A DNA stretch of 64,000 nt. It comes from Humulus lupulus (taxonomy: Eukaryota > Streptophyta > Magnoliopsida > Rosales > Cannabaceae). The translations under genes and the position numbers were made by a program. The DNA is taken from NCBI RefSeq assembly GCF_963169125.1, contig NC_084797.1:102263868-102327867 (forward strand), written 5' to 3'. Shown here one piece after another: positions 1 through 10,910 of this stretch. Positions within the stretch are counted from its first letter, which is position 1, and the number at the start of each line of letters is the position of its first letter. A model generated the notes under the pieces. That model was not told the DNA's origin. It saw only the letters and a program-made list of their open reading frames with translations, and did not search any database.

Positions 1-1421
1 TAGATAGTGAAGAGCAGCATGGTCGGTATAAACAATCACTTTAGTTCCAATCAAGTAGGACTGAAACTTTTCCAAGGCAAAAATGACCGCCAAGAGCTCT
101 TTTTCAGTGGTGGAATAATTAAGTTGAGCATCATTAAGAGTGCGAGAAGCATAATATATAACATGAGGAAGCTTGTCAACTCGCTGCCCAAGAACAGCGC
201 CCACGGCGTAGTCACTTGCATCACACATGAGTTCAAATGGTAGCTCCCAATTCGGTGGCTGAATTATAGGAGCTGTAGTCAGAGACTCTTTTAATAAGTT
301 GAAAGCCACTAAACAATTCTCATTAAACTCAAACTTTACGTCTTTTTGGAGAAGGTTGCATAGTGGTGTGGAAATTTTGGAGAAATCCTTAATAAATCTC
401 CGATAAAACCCTGCATGCCCAAGGAATGATCGTACTTCTTTCACACTAGTCGGAGATGGTAGAGAACGAATCAAATCAATCTTTGCCTTATCGACCTCTA
501 TTCCTTTGACTGAAATCACATGACCCAAAAGTATACCTTGGTTTACCATAAAATGGCATTTTTCCCAATTAAGCACAAGGTTAGTTTCAATACACCGCTG
601 GAGTACCAAAGTGAGATTATGAAGGCAGCGATCAAATGAGTCACCATAAACACTAAAATCATCCATAAAAACCTCGATGATGTTTTCAATATATTCTGAA
701 AAAATGCTCATCATACATCGCTGAAATGTGGCCGGAGCATTACATAACCCAAACGGCATTCGTCGGAAAGCGAATGTACCAAAAGGGCATGTGAAGGTTG
801 TCTTCTCTTGATCTTCAGGAGCTATAACAATCTGATTATATCCCGAATAACCGTCAAGAAAACAATAATAAGGATGACCCGCTAACCTCTCAAGCATCTG
901 ATCAATGAACGGTAATGATCCTTACGGGTTGCCGCATTCAACTTTCGGTAGTCTATACAAACTCGCCACCCTGTTTGCATTCTTTTTGGTACCAGCTCGT
1001 TTTCATCATTTTTTACCACTGTGATTCCAGACTTCTTTGGCACTACCTGAACAGGACTCACCCATTGACTGTCTAAAATTGGGTAAATAATACCCACACT
1101 AAGGAGCTTCAGTATCTCCTTTTTCACAACCTCCATCATAGGTGGATTCAATCTCCGTTGTGCCTCACGTGTTGGTTTAGACCCTTCTTCAAGTAAAATT
1201 TGATGCATGCACATAGAAGGACTAATCCCCTTAATATCAGCAATAGACCAACCAATGGCTGTTTTATACTCTTGGAGTACTCTCATTAATTTTTCTTCTT
1301 GGACCTGATTAAGATCTCTTGCAATTATAACCGGAAGTGTCTCGTTCCTCCCCAAGTAAACATATTTGAGATGCTCCGGAAGTGGCTTCAATTCGAGTGT
1401 AGGAGCTTGAACAATTGATGG
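1..1421 (-). pseudogene. Athila pol: reverse transcriptase, partial
   Basis: This is the reverse-transcriptase domain of the Athila polyprotein. From 1391 leftwards the translation shows the linker and RT N-terminus (SPVQVVPKKSG, WRVCIDYRKLNAATRKDH). Just after this, near 913, the frame shifts. About 7 nt appear to be missing relative to the usual RT motif of this lineage. From about 900 to position 1 a second frame stays open, with FLDGYSGYNQI, the PFGLCNAPATFQR segment and the catalytic FMDDF, then the start of RNase H (CDASDYAVGAVLGQ). It leaves the window still open. The seven-base deletion is inferred from family consensus, not from a second copy here. Confidence 0.8.
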
Positions 1422-3944
1422 CTATAATTTCTCATTAGAAATCGGCAAATTAAGGAATGCAACCTTCTTAAAAGTCTTGTCAAAACCACTATTGAGTGTG
1501 GTTATGACATCCATGATCTCATGAGACAAATCTTCATCAGTCAATACAAGATGCTCTCTCAACGCAACCTCCAAACAATCTTCATTATGCAAATCTAAAA
1601 CTCGTTGAGAAAGAATATCCAACACATCAAGAGAGTAAACAGCATGCACATCACTTGGATATCTCATAGCCTCAAAAATATTAAATCGAATAGTCTCCCC
1701 ATCAAATTCCATGGTCAACGTATCGTCATGCACATCAATCTTAGTTCTCGCAGTTTTCATGAATGGTCTTCCCAACAAAATTGGGGTGGAGCATGGAATA
1801 GATTCATCTTCCATATCAAGAACATAAAAATCAGCCGGAAACACCAATTCATTCACTTGAACTAAAACATCTTCTATTACACCCCTGGGATAAGCATTCG
1901 ACCTATCAGCAAGTTGAATAATCACCCCTGTTTCTTCAAGTGGACCGAGATTCAATGAAGCATAAATGGAGAATGGCATGACATTGATAGAGGCTCCCAA
2001 ATCCAACATACACCGCTCAATTCTTTTATTACCAATAGTGCAAGGGATAGTAAAAGTACCAGGATCCTTACACTTTGGTGGAAGCTTCTTTTGAAGAACT
2101 GCGGAAACATTCTCCCCCACACTAACTTTTTCATTACCCCTTAACTTACGCTTATTAGTGCACAACTCTTTCAAAAACTTGGCATAGCGCGGCACTTGTT
2201 TAATAGCGTCAAGAAGAGGAATATTCACTTCTACCTTTCGGAATGTATCAAGAATCTCCTTGTCAACCTCTTCCTTTTTAGTCTTTTTCAGTCTGCTTGG
2301 GAATGGAGGTGGAATGACAAAGGTAGGCTTAGGGCTGAGTTGTGTAGGGGTGGTTGGCTTTGGAGGAACATCTTCATTCACTGAGCAATCAACTTGTGGC
2401 TTGGATGACAATTTACTGGGCATTGGAGGACTAGGTGGATCATATTGCGTCCCACTTCGCAAAGTTACTGCACTAGCATTCTCCTTGGAATTCATCTCAG
2501 GTTGTGAAGGCAATTTATTTGACAGATGAGCCTCCAACCGGTTATATGATGCTGCTAATTGTCCCACCTGATTCTCCAAACTTTTGATGGAAGCTTGGGT
2601 GGTTTGCTGAAATTGAAGAGTATTTGTAGCAAGTGCATTGATTAAATCCTCAGTAGAAGGTTTGGCACTTGGTGGTGGAGCAGCTTGCGGTGGTTGTGAT
2701 GGTCTAGGTACATAATTATTTTGAGACCTCTGTTGTGTAGTGAAACCAGGTGGTCTTGCTGCTGTTGGTTGTTGAGCTATTTTTTGATGATTCCCATATC
2801 GAAGGTTTGGATGATCACGCCAGCCAGGATTATAAGTTTGTGAAAATGGTTCATAATACATCTGACGTAATTGACCAGGGAAATTTCCTACAGCGTTAAC
2901 ACCCTCAGTTTCTCCCTCCACTAGAGTAGGGCACGTATCAGTAGGGTGCCCCACTACTTGACAGATTCCACATGGCCGCACCTGTTGGCCCAAAGCTAGT
3001 TGTTGTACCACTGCAGTTAATTGAGCCAATTGTTGACCCAGCTGATTAGCATTAGAGGTGCTCAATTCATTAGCTGATTTGGGCGGTGGAATAGGATCTT
3101 GACGAATGCTAAACTGTTGTGAGTTAGCAGCCATATTAGAAATCAAGCTCCTGGCTGCAGCATGAGTCTTATCAACTAGTGCACCCCCACTGGCTGCATC
3201 GATCATACTCCTATCCAGTGATTGTAATCCTTCATAAAAGTACTGAATGAGGAGCTTTTCACTTATCTGATGATGAGGGCAGCTAGCACACAACCTCTTA
3301 AATCTCTCCCAATACTCATACAAAGACTCTCCTGTATACTGCCTTATACCACAGATCTATTTCCTAATGCTTCCAACTTTAGATGCCGGAAAGTATCGTT
3401 CTAGGAACATTGTCTTCATACCATTCCAAGTTTCAACAGTACCAGGTGGAAGATAGTACAACCACTCTTTAGCTGCATCCTTTAGGGAGAAAGGAAAAGC
3501 TCGCAGCTTAATCTGTTCCTCAGTCACTGCAGCGGGTTTCATACTAGAACAGACAATATGAAACTCCTTCAAATGTTTATTCAGATCCTCACCAGGCAGC
3601 CCATGGAAAGAAGGCAATAAGTGGATGAGGCCCGATTTGAGTTCAAAGTTTACATCCAACGGTGGATATTGGATGCATAGTGGTTGTTGGTCAAGATTTG
3701 GTGCTGCCAACTCTTTCAATGTCCTTTGCTGAGCCATTGTTCTATAGGATCGAACTGAATCATCAGAATTAGATTCGTTGTCAGACGGTAATGGCACTTT
3801 AACAGGATTTTCTTGCGGAGCAAGACGTTGAAAGAGCAGATTATCGGTAATAATTCTTGAAGACCGAGAAGCTGACGATGACTCAAGATATTGTTTAAGC
3901 CGAGATAACCTTTCTTGAGTATCGTCTTCACCAGACATATACAC
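1422..3944 (-). pseudogene. Athila gag-protease, two in-frame stops
   Basis: This encodes the capsid/nucleocapsid polyprotein with the aspartic protease downstream. The frame opens at ATG 3944. The capsid region (motifs such as AKEWLYYLPPGT) is near residues 150-185. An amber at 3357-3359 then interrupts a sequence that continues in the same frame (YEYWERF). A zinc knuckle (CGICQVVGHPTDTC, CX2CX4HX4C) lies near 2970. The protease active-site segment DLGASINVMP is near 1990, and the frame stops at a second amber (1422-1424), after which pol homology continues in frame. Athila normally makes gag-pol from one long frame, so I read both ambers as point mutations. The translation is otherwise open, so decay is limited. 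Confidence 0.8.
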
Positions 3945-4003
3945 CTGATAATTCCACAGTAAGAACTAATTAGTCACAAATAAATAAATTTGAATAACAA
4001 TAG

Positions 4004-4021
4004 TCCCCGGCAACGGCGCCA
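4004..4021 (-). other. Athila primer-binding site (tRNA-Asp type)
   Basis: On the minus strand this reads TGGCGCCGTTGCCGGGGA, the tRNA-Asp-complementary PBS typical of Athila. It lies directly inside the 5' LTR end. Confidence 0.85.
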
Positions 4022-4027
4022 AAAATT

Positions 4028-4451
4028 TGATGGCTGTCGTATACCACACAAATTTAACAATAATTTTTCTTTCAATACTTTCAATTATTTCAATATAATA
4101 GCAAGTACAGGTTGAACCCACGAGGACTATCGTTCACTTTATTATTCAAGAATTAACACTAAAACTTAAAAGGGGATTTTGATTTTTTTATGCAAAATTA
4201 AATAACATAAATTAGAAAGCAAAATAAGGATTTGGATTACAATATTAAAAAGCAGTTAAAGGTTAATCTCCACCCTCGACAATCATTCCTAATCACTAAT
4301 AATAAATATTATTCCAATTTCTCAATTAAACTATTAACCCCGCATATAACGCTAAAGCAGACAATTATCCCAGTCTCCCTATTATAAGTAATCAAGGCGA
4401 AGCGCTCGATAATTAACTCTTTTATCTAAGCAATAAATCTATGAAGCATAC
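4028..4451 (-). repeat. Athila 5' LTR, inner piece
   Basis: This is the PBS-proximal piece of the minus-strand LTR. It begins on the + strand with TGATGGCTGTCG just beyond the PBS, and Tat1 cuts it at 4451. The sequence resumes after 15697, the two pieces being bracketed by the CATAC duplication (4447-4451 and 15698-15702). No genes are present. Confidence 0.75.
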
Positions 4452-5040
4452 TGTTATCCAATAAATTAGCATTTGTGACGAGGCGAATCATCTCTTGACA
4501 CGTGGCTGACACCTGGAGCGTCTGCTAGAGTATCGACCAGGAGACACACCAGAAGCAGGACAGACCTGTTTTTACCACGACCAGACTGGTCGGTGGTTCC
4601 GCTAGCAAAGCAACATTTATGGAAAGATCTTATGTATCATGAATTTATTTCATGCAATCTTCTGAATATCCCATGATTCAGGGGATAATATCTGTAACAA
4701 TATTGGGGAACCCTCCATGAGCCTATAAAAAGCAGGAGATGGCTCATGGGAAGGGACTTTTGGGAGCCCGGGAAATCATAGAAATATAGAAATTATCTGT
4801 GAAAACTAGTATTGTTTATGAGGAGTGTTGAAACTCATTGAGCCCAAGTTCTCTGATCACACTTTTGTTCCCATATCAATATCATTCTAAGTGGACGTAG
4901 GTCATTACCAGATTCTGGGGCCGAACCACTATAAATTACTGTGTTTTCTTTACTTTTGTCATTACGTTATTATCTACACATATTCGTCTATATCATTCAT
5001 ATTTTGACTCCGTGTCAGTTGGCTAAATCGAGGGTCAACA
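4452..5040 (+). repeat. Tat1 5' LTR
   Basis: It starts TGTTATCC and ends GGGTCAACA. A TATAAAAA box lies at 4724-4731. Downstream it has the R/U5-like block GTGGACGTAGGTCATTACC, which recurs in several other LTRs of this window. It differs from the 3' LTR by one base near 4488, two near 4637-4638 and one near 4711. Confidence 0.92.
4724..4731 (+). promoter_or_regulatory. TATA box of the Tat1 LTR
   Basis: TATAAAAA lies mid-LTR, at the U3/R position expected for an LTR promoter. The same motif is in the 3' LTR near 15381. Confidence 0.6.
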
Positions 5041-5061
5041 TTCTGGTGCTTTCATTGAGAG
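5041..5061 (+). other. Tat1 primer-binding region
   Basis: The sequence directly after the 5' LTR is TTCTGGTGCTTTCATTGAG. Tat2 (34986 onward) and the Tat-like fragment near 29204 (minus) carry close variants at the same place. That conservation supports a PBS, but I cannot assign the primer tRNA. Confidence 0.55.
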
Positions 5062-5088
5062 GACGACTCATCATTGTTGATAAAACTA

Positions 5089-8028
5089 ATGGCGAAAGCA
5101 GGGAAGAAAGCTGCTCAGACCGCCGCCGCTGCACCGTCGAATCCGCCACCTCCTCCTCCCCCTGCAAGCATGGCGGAAGATGAGCCGCAACTAGATTTTG
5201 AAGAGGAGGAAATGGACGATGCGACTTTGAGGAGCACCTTGGGCACATTGCAGGAAGAGCTGGCTAGTCTGAGAGCCAATCAAGAGACTTCTGCAGAAGC
5301 TATGGCAAGGCAGCAGCAGGAACTTGATCGTCAGAGGGCAGAGTTAAGCGAGAGACAAGCGGAGGTGGATCGCCGCCAGACTGAGGCCATGGCAGCCCTT
5401 GAAGCGGCCTTGCTGTTGGCCAGAAATCAGGCCGCGCCTGCCTCGCAGCCTAATCAACCTGAAACTGGGCCACCCCAGGGAGGTCCCAATCCTAGCCCAC
5501 CGGTCCATCCTTCAAGTCTGCAAAGGCCTGAACAGCCCCAGATGCCCCATGACGACGTCCCACTGGACCCCGAGGCAGATCCACCATCCCACGCTGCTCG
5601 AGGTAATCCCCCGCAGCAAAGGCAGAATAGGGCCGAGCGACAGCCTCGTAGTCCTAGACGCCGCGAGAATGATGGGCCACACCAAGCGAACAGGGGTCAC
5701 TACCCTCCTGGTAACAGGAGAGACTCGGAGTTAGGCTCTGCGGTCCGTGGATCCCAACAGCATGATAATGCACGGGGACATCGCGACCAGCGCAGGCCAC
5801 CCTCTAACGCTCGGGGTATTTCTGCCAGAGACGGGAATAGAGGGAACAACCAGTCTTACCATAGCCAGTCAAAGTTCAAAGATGGCCACGGCTACAACGA
5901 GGCTGACTCAGGCAAGAACAATGCTGATGGGAGGAATGGAAATAAAGGTAAGAGCAGGAGCCAAATACCTCAAGATGATCAGCCAAATAGACAAGATGCT
6001 GGGGGGCAACCCCGGCAAAATAATGTCTTCAACCGGCTCGGAGGTAGCGAGCAACGGAGAAGAGAGGAAGATCTAAGAGACATACTCAATGATCGTCGAG
6101 AGAAGCATGGTGAGAGCATCCCCCCAGCAGCAGAAACCGTAGCTATTCCTACTGCCTTGCAAGCCCAGATAGACGCACTAAATCAGGCTGTGCAACAATT
6201 GGTCGGAGGAAGGACCTCTTATATTGACCACGATAGAAGAAAAGGCACTCCATTTATCCAAAGAATAGCCAACGCAGAGACTCCCAGCAAGTTCAAGATG
6301 CCCACGCTCCCGAACTTTGATGGATACGGAGATCCCGTCTCGCATGTGAATAAGTTTGAAATCCAGATGGACATTCAGAAGGTGTCCGAAGACGCTCGGT
6401 GCAGGATCTTTCCTGCAACACTTTCTGAAGCCGCGCAGGAATGGTTCTTTAAGTTCCCACCTGCAAGCATAGTTTCCTGGGAAATGTTCGTAAGGGAGTT
6501 CTACGGACAGTTCTACGCAGGTCGTGTCCACCCGACCGAAGCAAACCAACTGGTTGAGATCCGCCAGCAAGATGGAGAATCACTAAAAGATTACATCCAG
6601 CGCTTTATGCGAGCGGCAGCCGGAGCAAAGACAGTCGGGGACGAAGGAAAAATGATGGCTATAACCGCGGGAGTGAGGCGCCGTTCGCCCCTATGGAAAA
6701 GTCTTCGTAAGGATGGGGTCAGAACCACCCAGGAATTCTTAGACCGAGCTGATCGGTATATCAAACTCGAAGAAGCCATTGCCGATGATGGAAAATCCTC
6801 GAACAAGGGCAAGAAGGCTGCCGAACCCGCCAAAGCCGCCAATGGCACCAAACCAAATGGCAACGGCAAGGGCAACGGAAACGGCAACGGTAATGGCAAG
6901 AATGGTGGGAAACGGCAACACAATGAGCCTTCCACCTCCGACAATAAACGAGCCAAGGGTAATCGTTATGAACCTAGGTTCACTAACTACACTGCCCTCG
7001 TTGAGTCTCGAGGAGAGGTTTACCAGGCCACAAGCTCTAGTGTGCCCTACAAGAAGCCTGGGCCCATTCGAAAAGACATTTCGAAAAGAGACACTACCAA
7101 ATTCTGTCGTTACCATAACGACTATGGACATGACACTAATGAATGCAACCAGCTAAAAGATGAAATCGAGTTCCTCATTAGACAAGGACACTTGAGAAGG
7201 TACGTACGGGCCTCGGGAACTTCCCAACGAGAAGCTCCAGGTGGCAACGAGCAGACATCCACACGCCAACGCTCGCCACCATCACAGCCTGCCCCCGTAG
7301 CCGGAACACTTTTAACCATCTGTGGAGGCCCACACCTCGCTGGAAATAGCGGAAAGGCTAGAGAGCGATATGCTCGAACTCTGTGCCACGACCAGGACAT
7401 CGAGATGATGACTGTGGAGGACCGAACGCCGAAAAAGGCCCGCTCAGAGGAGTGCGGGATAACCTTCTCTGAGGGCGATGTCCAACACGTCCGGTTCCCA
7501 CATTCCGATCCGCTGGTCGTGGATATCCAAATGGCCAATATGATGGTAAAAAGAGTATTGGTCGATACAGGGAGTTCAGTGAATATCCTATATAAATCAA
7601 CGCTGGAACGCATGAAGCTGTCCGTGAAGGACTTGGAGCCCTGCAATCAAACCATATACGGCTTCTCTGGAGAAGGACTCGCACCAGCCGGAATGATCAA
7701 ACTCCCAGTAACAACGGGTACAGCGCCTGCCTCAAGGACATTACTCACCACTTTTGTAGTGGTCGATTGTCCTTCAGCGTATAACGCCGTTATTGGAAGA
7801 CCCATACTGGTTGAACTAAGGGCAATCATCTCCATGTGGCATCTAGCCATGAAATTCCCAACGGACGCAGGAGTAGGATGCGTTTTGGGAAACCAAAGGG
7901 AGGCCAGGGAGTGCTATAACGCCTCGATCACAAAGGCAAAAAGTGGAGCATCGAGGAGCGCTACTCCAGAACGATTACAGATGACGGAAGACAGACAAAC
8001 CCAATCAGGTGGAAAAGTCACCAAATAG
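5089..8028 (+). CDS. Tat1 gag-protease polyprotein (979 aa)
   Basis: This is the structural polyprotein plus aspartic protease of the retrotransposon. I chose ATG 5089 (MAKAGKK) because Tat2 has the homologous ATG at 35023; further upstream codons are non-ATG. Residues about 50-120 form a charged coiled coil (LQEELASLRANQ, QQELDRQRAELSERQ). A proline/arginine-rich, low-complexity stretch follows to about 330. The gag capsid domain (NFDGYGDPVSHVNKFEIQ; EWFFKFPPASI) is at about 405-560, then a Gly/Asn/Lys-rich linker. The knuckle CRYHNDYGHDTNEC has the form CX2HX4HX4C. The protease motif VDTGSSVNILY is near residue 825. The frame ends in TAG, and pol follows in the same frame with no further stop. 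Confidence 0.92.
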   Translation: MAKAGKKAAQTAAAAPSNPPPPPPPASMAEDEPQLDFEEEEMDDATLRSTLGTLQEELASLRANQETSAEAMARQQQELDRQRAELSERQAEVDRRQTEAMAALEAALLLARNQAAPASQPNQPETGPPQGGPNPSPPVHPSSLQRPEQPQMPHDDVPLDPEADPPSHAARGNPPQQRQNRAERQPRSPRRRENDGPHQANRGHYPPGNRRDSELGSAVRGSQQHDNARGHRDQRRPPSNARGISARDGNRGNNQSYHSQSKFKDGHGYNEADSGKNNADGRNGNKGKSRSQIPQDDQPNRQDAGGQPRQNNVFNRLGGSEQRRREEDLRDILNDRREKHGESIPPAAETVAIPTALQAQIDALNQAVQQLVGGRTSYIDHDRRKGTPFIQRIANAETPSKFKMPTLPNFDGYGDPVSHVNKFEIQMDIQKVSEDARCRIFPATLSEAAQEWFFKFPPASIVSWEMFVREFYGQFYAGRVHPTEANQLVEIRQQDGESLKDYIQRFMRAAAGAKTVGDEGKMMAITAGVRRRSPLWKSLRKDGVRTTQEFLDRADRYIKLEEAIADDGKSSNKGKKAAEPAKAANGTKPNGNGKGNGNGNGNGKNGGKRQHNEPSTSDNKRAKGNRYEPRFTNYTALVESRGEVYQATSSSVPYKKPGPIRKDISKRDTTKFCRYHNDYGHDTNECNQLKDEIEFLIRQGHLRRYVRASGTSQREAPGGNEQTSTRQRSPPSQPAPVAGTLLTICGGPHLAGNSGKARERYARTLCHDQDIEMMTVEDRTPKKARSEECGITFSEGDVQHVRFPHSDPLVVDIQMANMMVKRVLVDTGSSVNILYKSTLERMKLSVKDLEPCNQTIYGFSGEGLAPAGMIKLPVTTGTAPASRTLLTTFVVVDCPSAYNAVIGRPILVELRAIISMWHLAMKFPTDAGVGCVLGNQREARECYNASITKAKSGASRSATPERLQMTEDRQTQSGGKVTK

Positions 8029-9417
8029 GGTGTTTCCCAAAGTGAGGATATAGATTTGGATCCTCGCTTTGGGGATTTTGAAGAAAATGTTGGACCCGTC
8101 GAGGACCTGGAGGAGGTCCATCTCGATGAAAAAGACCCGACTCGAATCGTAAGGATTGGGAAGAATTTAGAACCTACCGCGAAACAGGCGCTGGTGGAAT
8201 TCTTGCAAGAGAACCAGGGAGTTTTCGCCTGGTCACATAAAGACATGGTCGGAATAGACCCTGCGGTGATCAGCCATGTCCTGAACATAAACAAAGTCTT
8301 TCCACCGGTGCAACAAAAAAGAAGGCTGCTTGATAAAGACAGATCAAGAGCCTTGAAAGAAGAAGTCGAAAGACTTAAAGAAAATGGGTTCATCAGGGTG
8401 GCGTTTTATCCATCATGGGCCTCCAATCCGGTGTTGGTCCCCAAGCCTAACGGCAAATGGCGGACCTGTGTGGATTTTACAGACCTCAATAAGGCCTGCC
8501 CAAAAGACTGCTTCCCACTCCCGAGGATCGACCAGCTAGTCGATGCAACCGCTGGGCATGAGACCCTTTCGTTCATGGATGCGTATTCAGGCTACAATCA
8601 GATCAGCATGCATCCCCCTGATGAGGATCATACCAGCTTTCGGACCGATACGGGCTTATATTGCTACAAAGTAATGCCCTTTGGACTGAAAAACGCAGGT
8701 GCAACTTACCAACGATTGGTCAACCACATGTTCAAGGAGCTGATCGGAGTAAGCATGGAAGTATATGTGGATGACATGCTGGTAAAGTCCAAGAAGGCTG
8801 AAGGACATGTGAAGGATTTGCAAAGGTGCTTTGATGTGTTAAACAAGTACCATATGAAGTTGAACCCCCTCAAATGTTCCTTTGGAGTCGGGTCAGGAAA
8901 GTTTTTGGGATTTATAGTGAATTCAAGGGGAATCGAGGCCAACCCCGACAAGATAAAAGCCCTGATCGATATGAAGTCGCCAGAAAAGATCAAGGACGTC
9001 CAAAGCCTGACCGGAAGGATAGCTGCCCTTAGTAGATTCATCTCAAAATCAACTGACAAGTGCGTTCCATTCTTCAATCTACTTAGGGGAAATAAAAAGT
9101 TTGAATGGACGGAAGACTGCGAGCAAGCATTCCAGACAATAAAGGCTCATATGTCGCAACCTCCTATCCTATCAAAACCAATGGAAGGAGAGACTTTGTA
9201 TATTTATCTGGCGATTACCGAAGTTGCTGCTAGTGCGGTACTGATACGGGAAGAAGAAGGCGTGCAGAAAGCTGTTTACTACATCAGCAAAAGGCTGATC
9301 GGTGCAGAATTAAAATACCCACCGATCGAAAGATTAGCATATTGCCTAATTCTAGCCTCCCGAAAGTTGCGACCGTACTTCCAAGCCCACCCTATCACGG
9401 TTTTGACCAACCAGTGA
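8029..9417 (+). pseudogene. Tat1 pol part 1: reverse transcriptase and first RNase H, truncated
   Basis: This reads in the same frame as gag, directly after the amber at 8026-8028, and has no ATG-led start of its own near the 5' end, so expression probably needs readthrough. RT shows WRTCVDFTDLNKACPKD, FMDAYSGYNQI, PFGLKNAGATYQR and the catalytic YVDDM. RNase H of the retroviral type follows (VYYISKRLIGAELKYPPIE, LASRKLRPYF). The frame then ends at TGA 9415-9417, which is created by a deletion: the segment matching 39306-39732 of Tat2 is absent. That lost segment held the end of the first RNase H/connection region and the second RNase H (FTDGSS motif in Tat2). Confidence 0.88.
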
Positions 9418-10910
9418 ATCAAGTCCTGGGAGAATATCAAGCGCGAGGGTTAAAAATGATGGCCTACCTTAATAAAACAAAAGATTTGCTAGCACAGTTT
9501 ACAAAATACACCCTCCAGCAAATTCCGCGAGACCAAAATTCGAATGCAGACGCCTTGGCCAAACTTGCAAGTGCCAAAGATGCTGACACCTTGAACATAG
9601 TCCCAGTAGAGAGATTAAGTGAACCAAGCATTGATGCGGCTGAAGCCATCATGGAAATTCGAGTAGAAGATACATGGATGGCACCTTACCTGGAGTATCT
9701 GACAAATGGGACATTGCCAGTAGATAGAAACAAAGCCAGAACTCTGCAAAGACAAGCTGCTAGGTACATACTGCTCGACGGTGTTATGTACCGAAGAGGA
9801 TATTCAATGCCACTGCTCAGGTGCATTACATCAGAAAAAGCTAAGGAACTCATGAAAGAGGTGCATGAAGGCTTCTGCGGAGATCACGCTGGGGGGCAGA
9901 GTTTGGCGAAAAAAATTCTTCGACAGGGCTATTTTTGGCCAACGATGAACGAGGATTCAATGGAGTACGTACGAAGGTGTGATAAATGTCAGAGGTTCTC
10001 CAAAATCCCACGAGCAGCTCCAAACGAGCTAAAGCAGATGCAAAGCCCGTGGCCTTTCGCAATATGGGGAATAGATTTAATTGGATCACTACCGACAAGA
10101 AAAGGAGGAGTAAAGTACGCAGTTGTGGCAGTCGATTACTTTACAAAATGGGTCGAAGCTGAACCACTCGCAACCATAACGACCAAGAAAGTTCTCGACT
10201 TTGTCATCAAGAACATTGTGTGCCGGTATGGTTTGCCCAGAAAGATAGTTTCAGACAACGGAACCCAATTTGACAGCGACCTGTTCACCGATTTCTGCGA
10301 AAGGCATGGGGTAATCAAGAGCTTTTCTTCAGTCGCACACCCCCAAGCGAATGGGCAAGTCGAAGCTGTAAACAAAACCCTCAAGGACACCCTGAAGAAA
10401 AGACTTGAAGAAGCGAAAGGAGCATGGCCAGAACAACTACCGGAAGTCCTCTGGTCATATAGAACATCTCATCGAACAGCCACAGGGCGTACCCCATTTT
10501 CCTTAGCCTATGGGTATGAGGCCATGATACCCGTCGAGATAGATCCCCCCTCACATCGGCGTTTAACGTATGATCAAGAGAAAAACAGCCAGCTAATACT
10601 GGAGTCCTTAGACTCAATTGATGAGATACGAGAAAAGTCTCAACTCCGAGTTGCTGCTTATCAACAAAAAGTCGCCCGGTACTTTAACTCCAAAGTTAAA
10701 GAAAGAAGATTCAACGTCGGAGACTTGGTGTTACGACGAGTCTTCTTGAATACCCGCGACCCCACTGCTGGCGTGCTCGGACCTAACTGGGAAGGACCTT
10801 ACCAGATTGAAGAAGTCCTACACCCAGGCACCTACAAACTTGCACGCTTAAACGGAGATCTCGTTCCACGTTACTGGAATGGAGAACACCTGCGCAAGTA
10901 TTATCAATAA
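9414..10910 (+). CDS. Tat1 pol part 2: integrase
   Basis: This lies in a different frame from RT because the 427-bp deletion is not a multiple of three. It opens with the tail of the second RNase H (RDQNSNADALAKLAS). The integrase HHCC zinc module follows (HEGFCGDH...CDKC), then the DDE core with WGIDLIGSLP, SDNGTQFDSD and the HPQANGQVEAVNKTLK segment carrying the glutamate. The C-terminus is basic and ends GEHLRKYYQ, identical to Tat2. All catalytic residues are present. It would be translated only from the gag-pol readthrough product, so it is probably not expressed in frame from this copy. Confidence 0.88.
   Translation: MNQVLGEYQARGLKMMAYLNKTKDLLAQFTKYTLQQIPRDQNSNADALAKLASAKDADTLNIVPVERLSEPSIDAAEAIMEIRVEDTWMAPYLEYLTNGTLPVDRNKARTLQRQAARYILLDGVMYRRGYSMPLLRCITSEKAKELMKEVHEGFCGDHAGGQSLAKKILRQGYFWPTMNEDSMEYVRRCDKCQRFSKIPRAAPNELKQMQSPWPFAIWGIDLIGSLPTRKGGVKYAVVAVDYFTKWVEAEPLATITTKKVLDFVIKNIVCRYGLPRKIVSDNGTQFDSDLFTDFCERHGVIKSFSSVAHPQANGQVEAVNKTLKDTLKKRLEEAKGAWPEQLPEVLWSYRTSHRTATGRTPFSLAYGYEAMIPVEIDPPSHRRLTYDQEKNSQLILESLDSIDEIREKSQLRVAAYQQKVARYFNSKVKERRFNVGDLVLRRVFLNTRDPTAGVLGPNWEGPYQIEEVLHPGTYKLARLNGDLVPRYWNGEHLRKYYQ

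Noticed and set aside
7122..7646. Minus-strand frame of 174 codons inside Tat1 gag
   Set aside because: It is a shadow of the gag-protease frame. A similar shadow in Tat2 only reflects conservation of gag.
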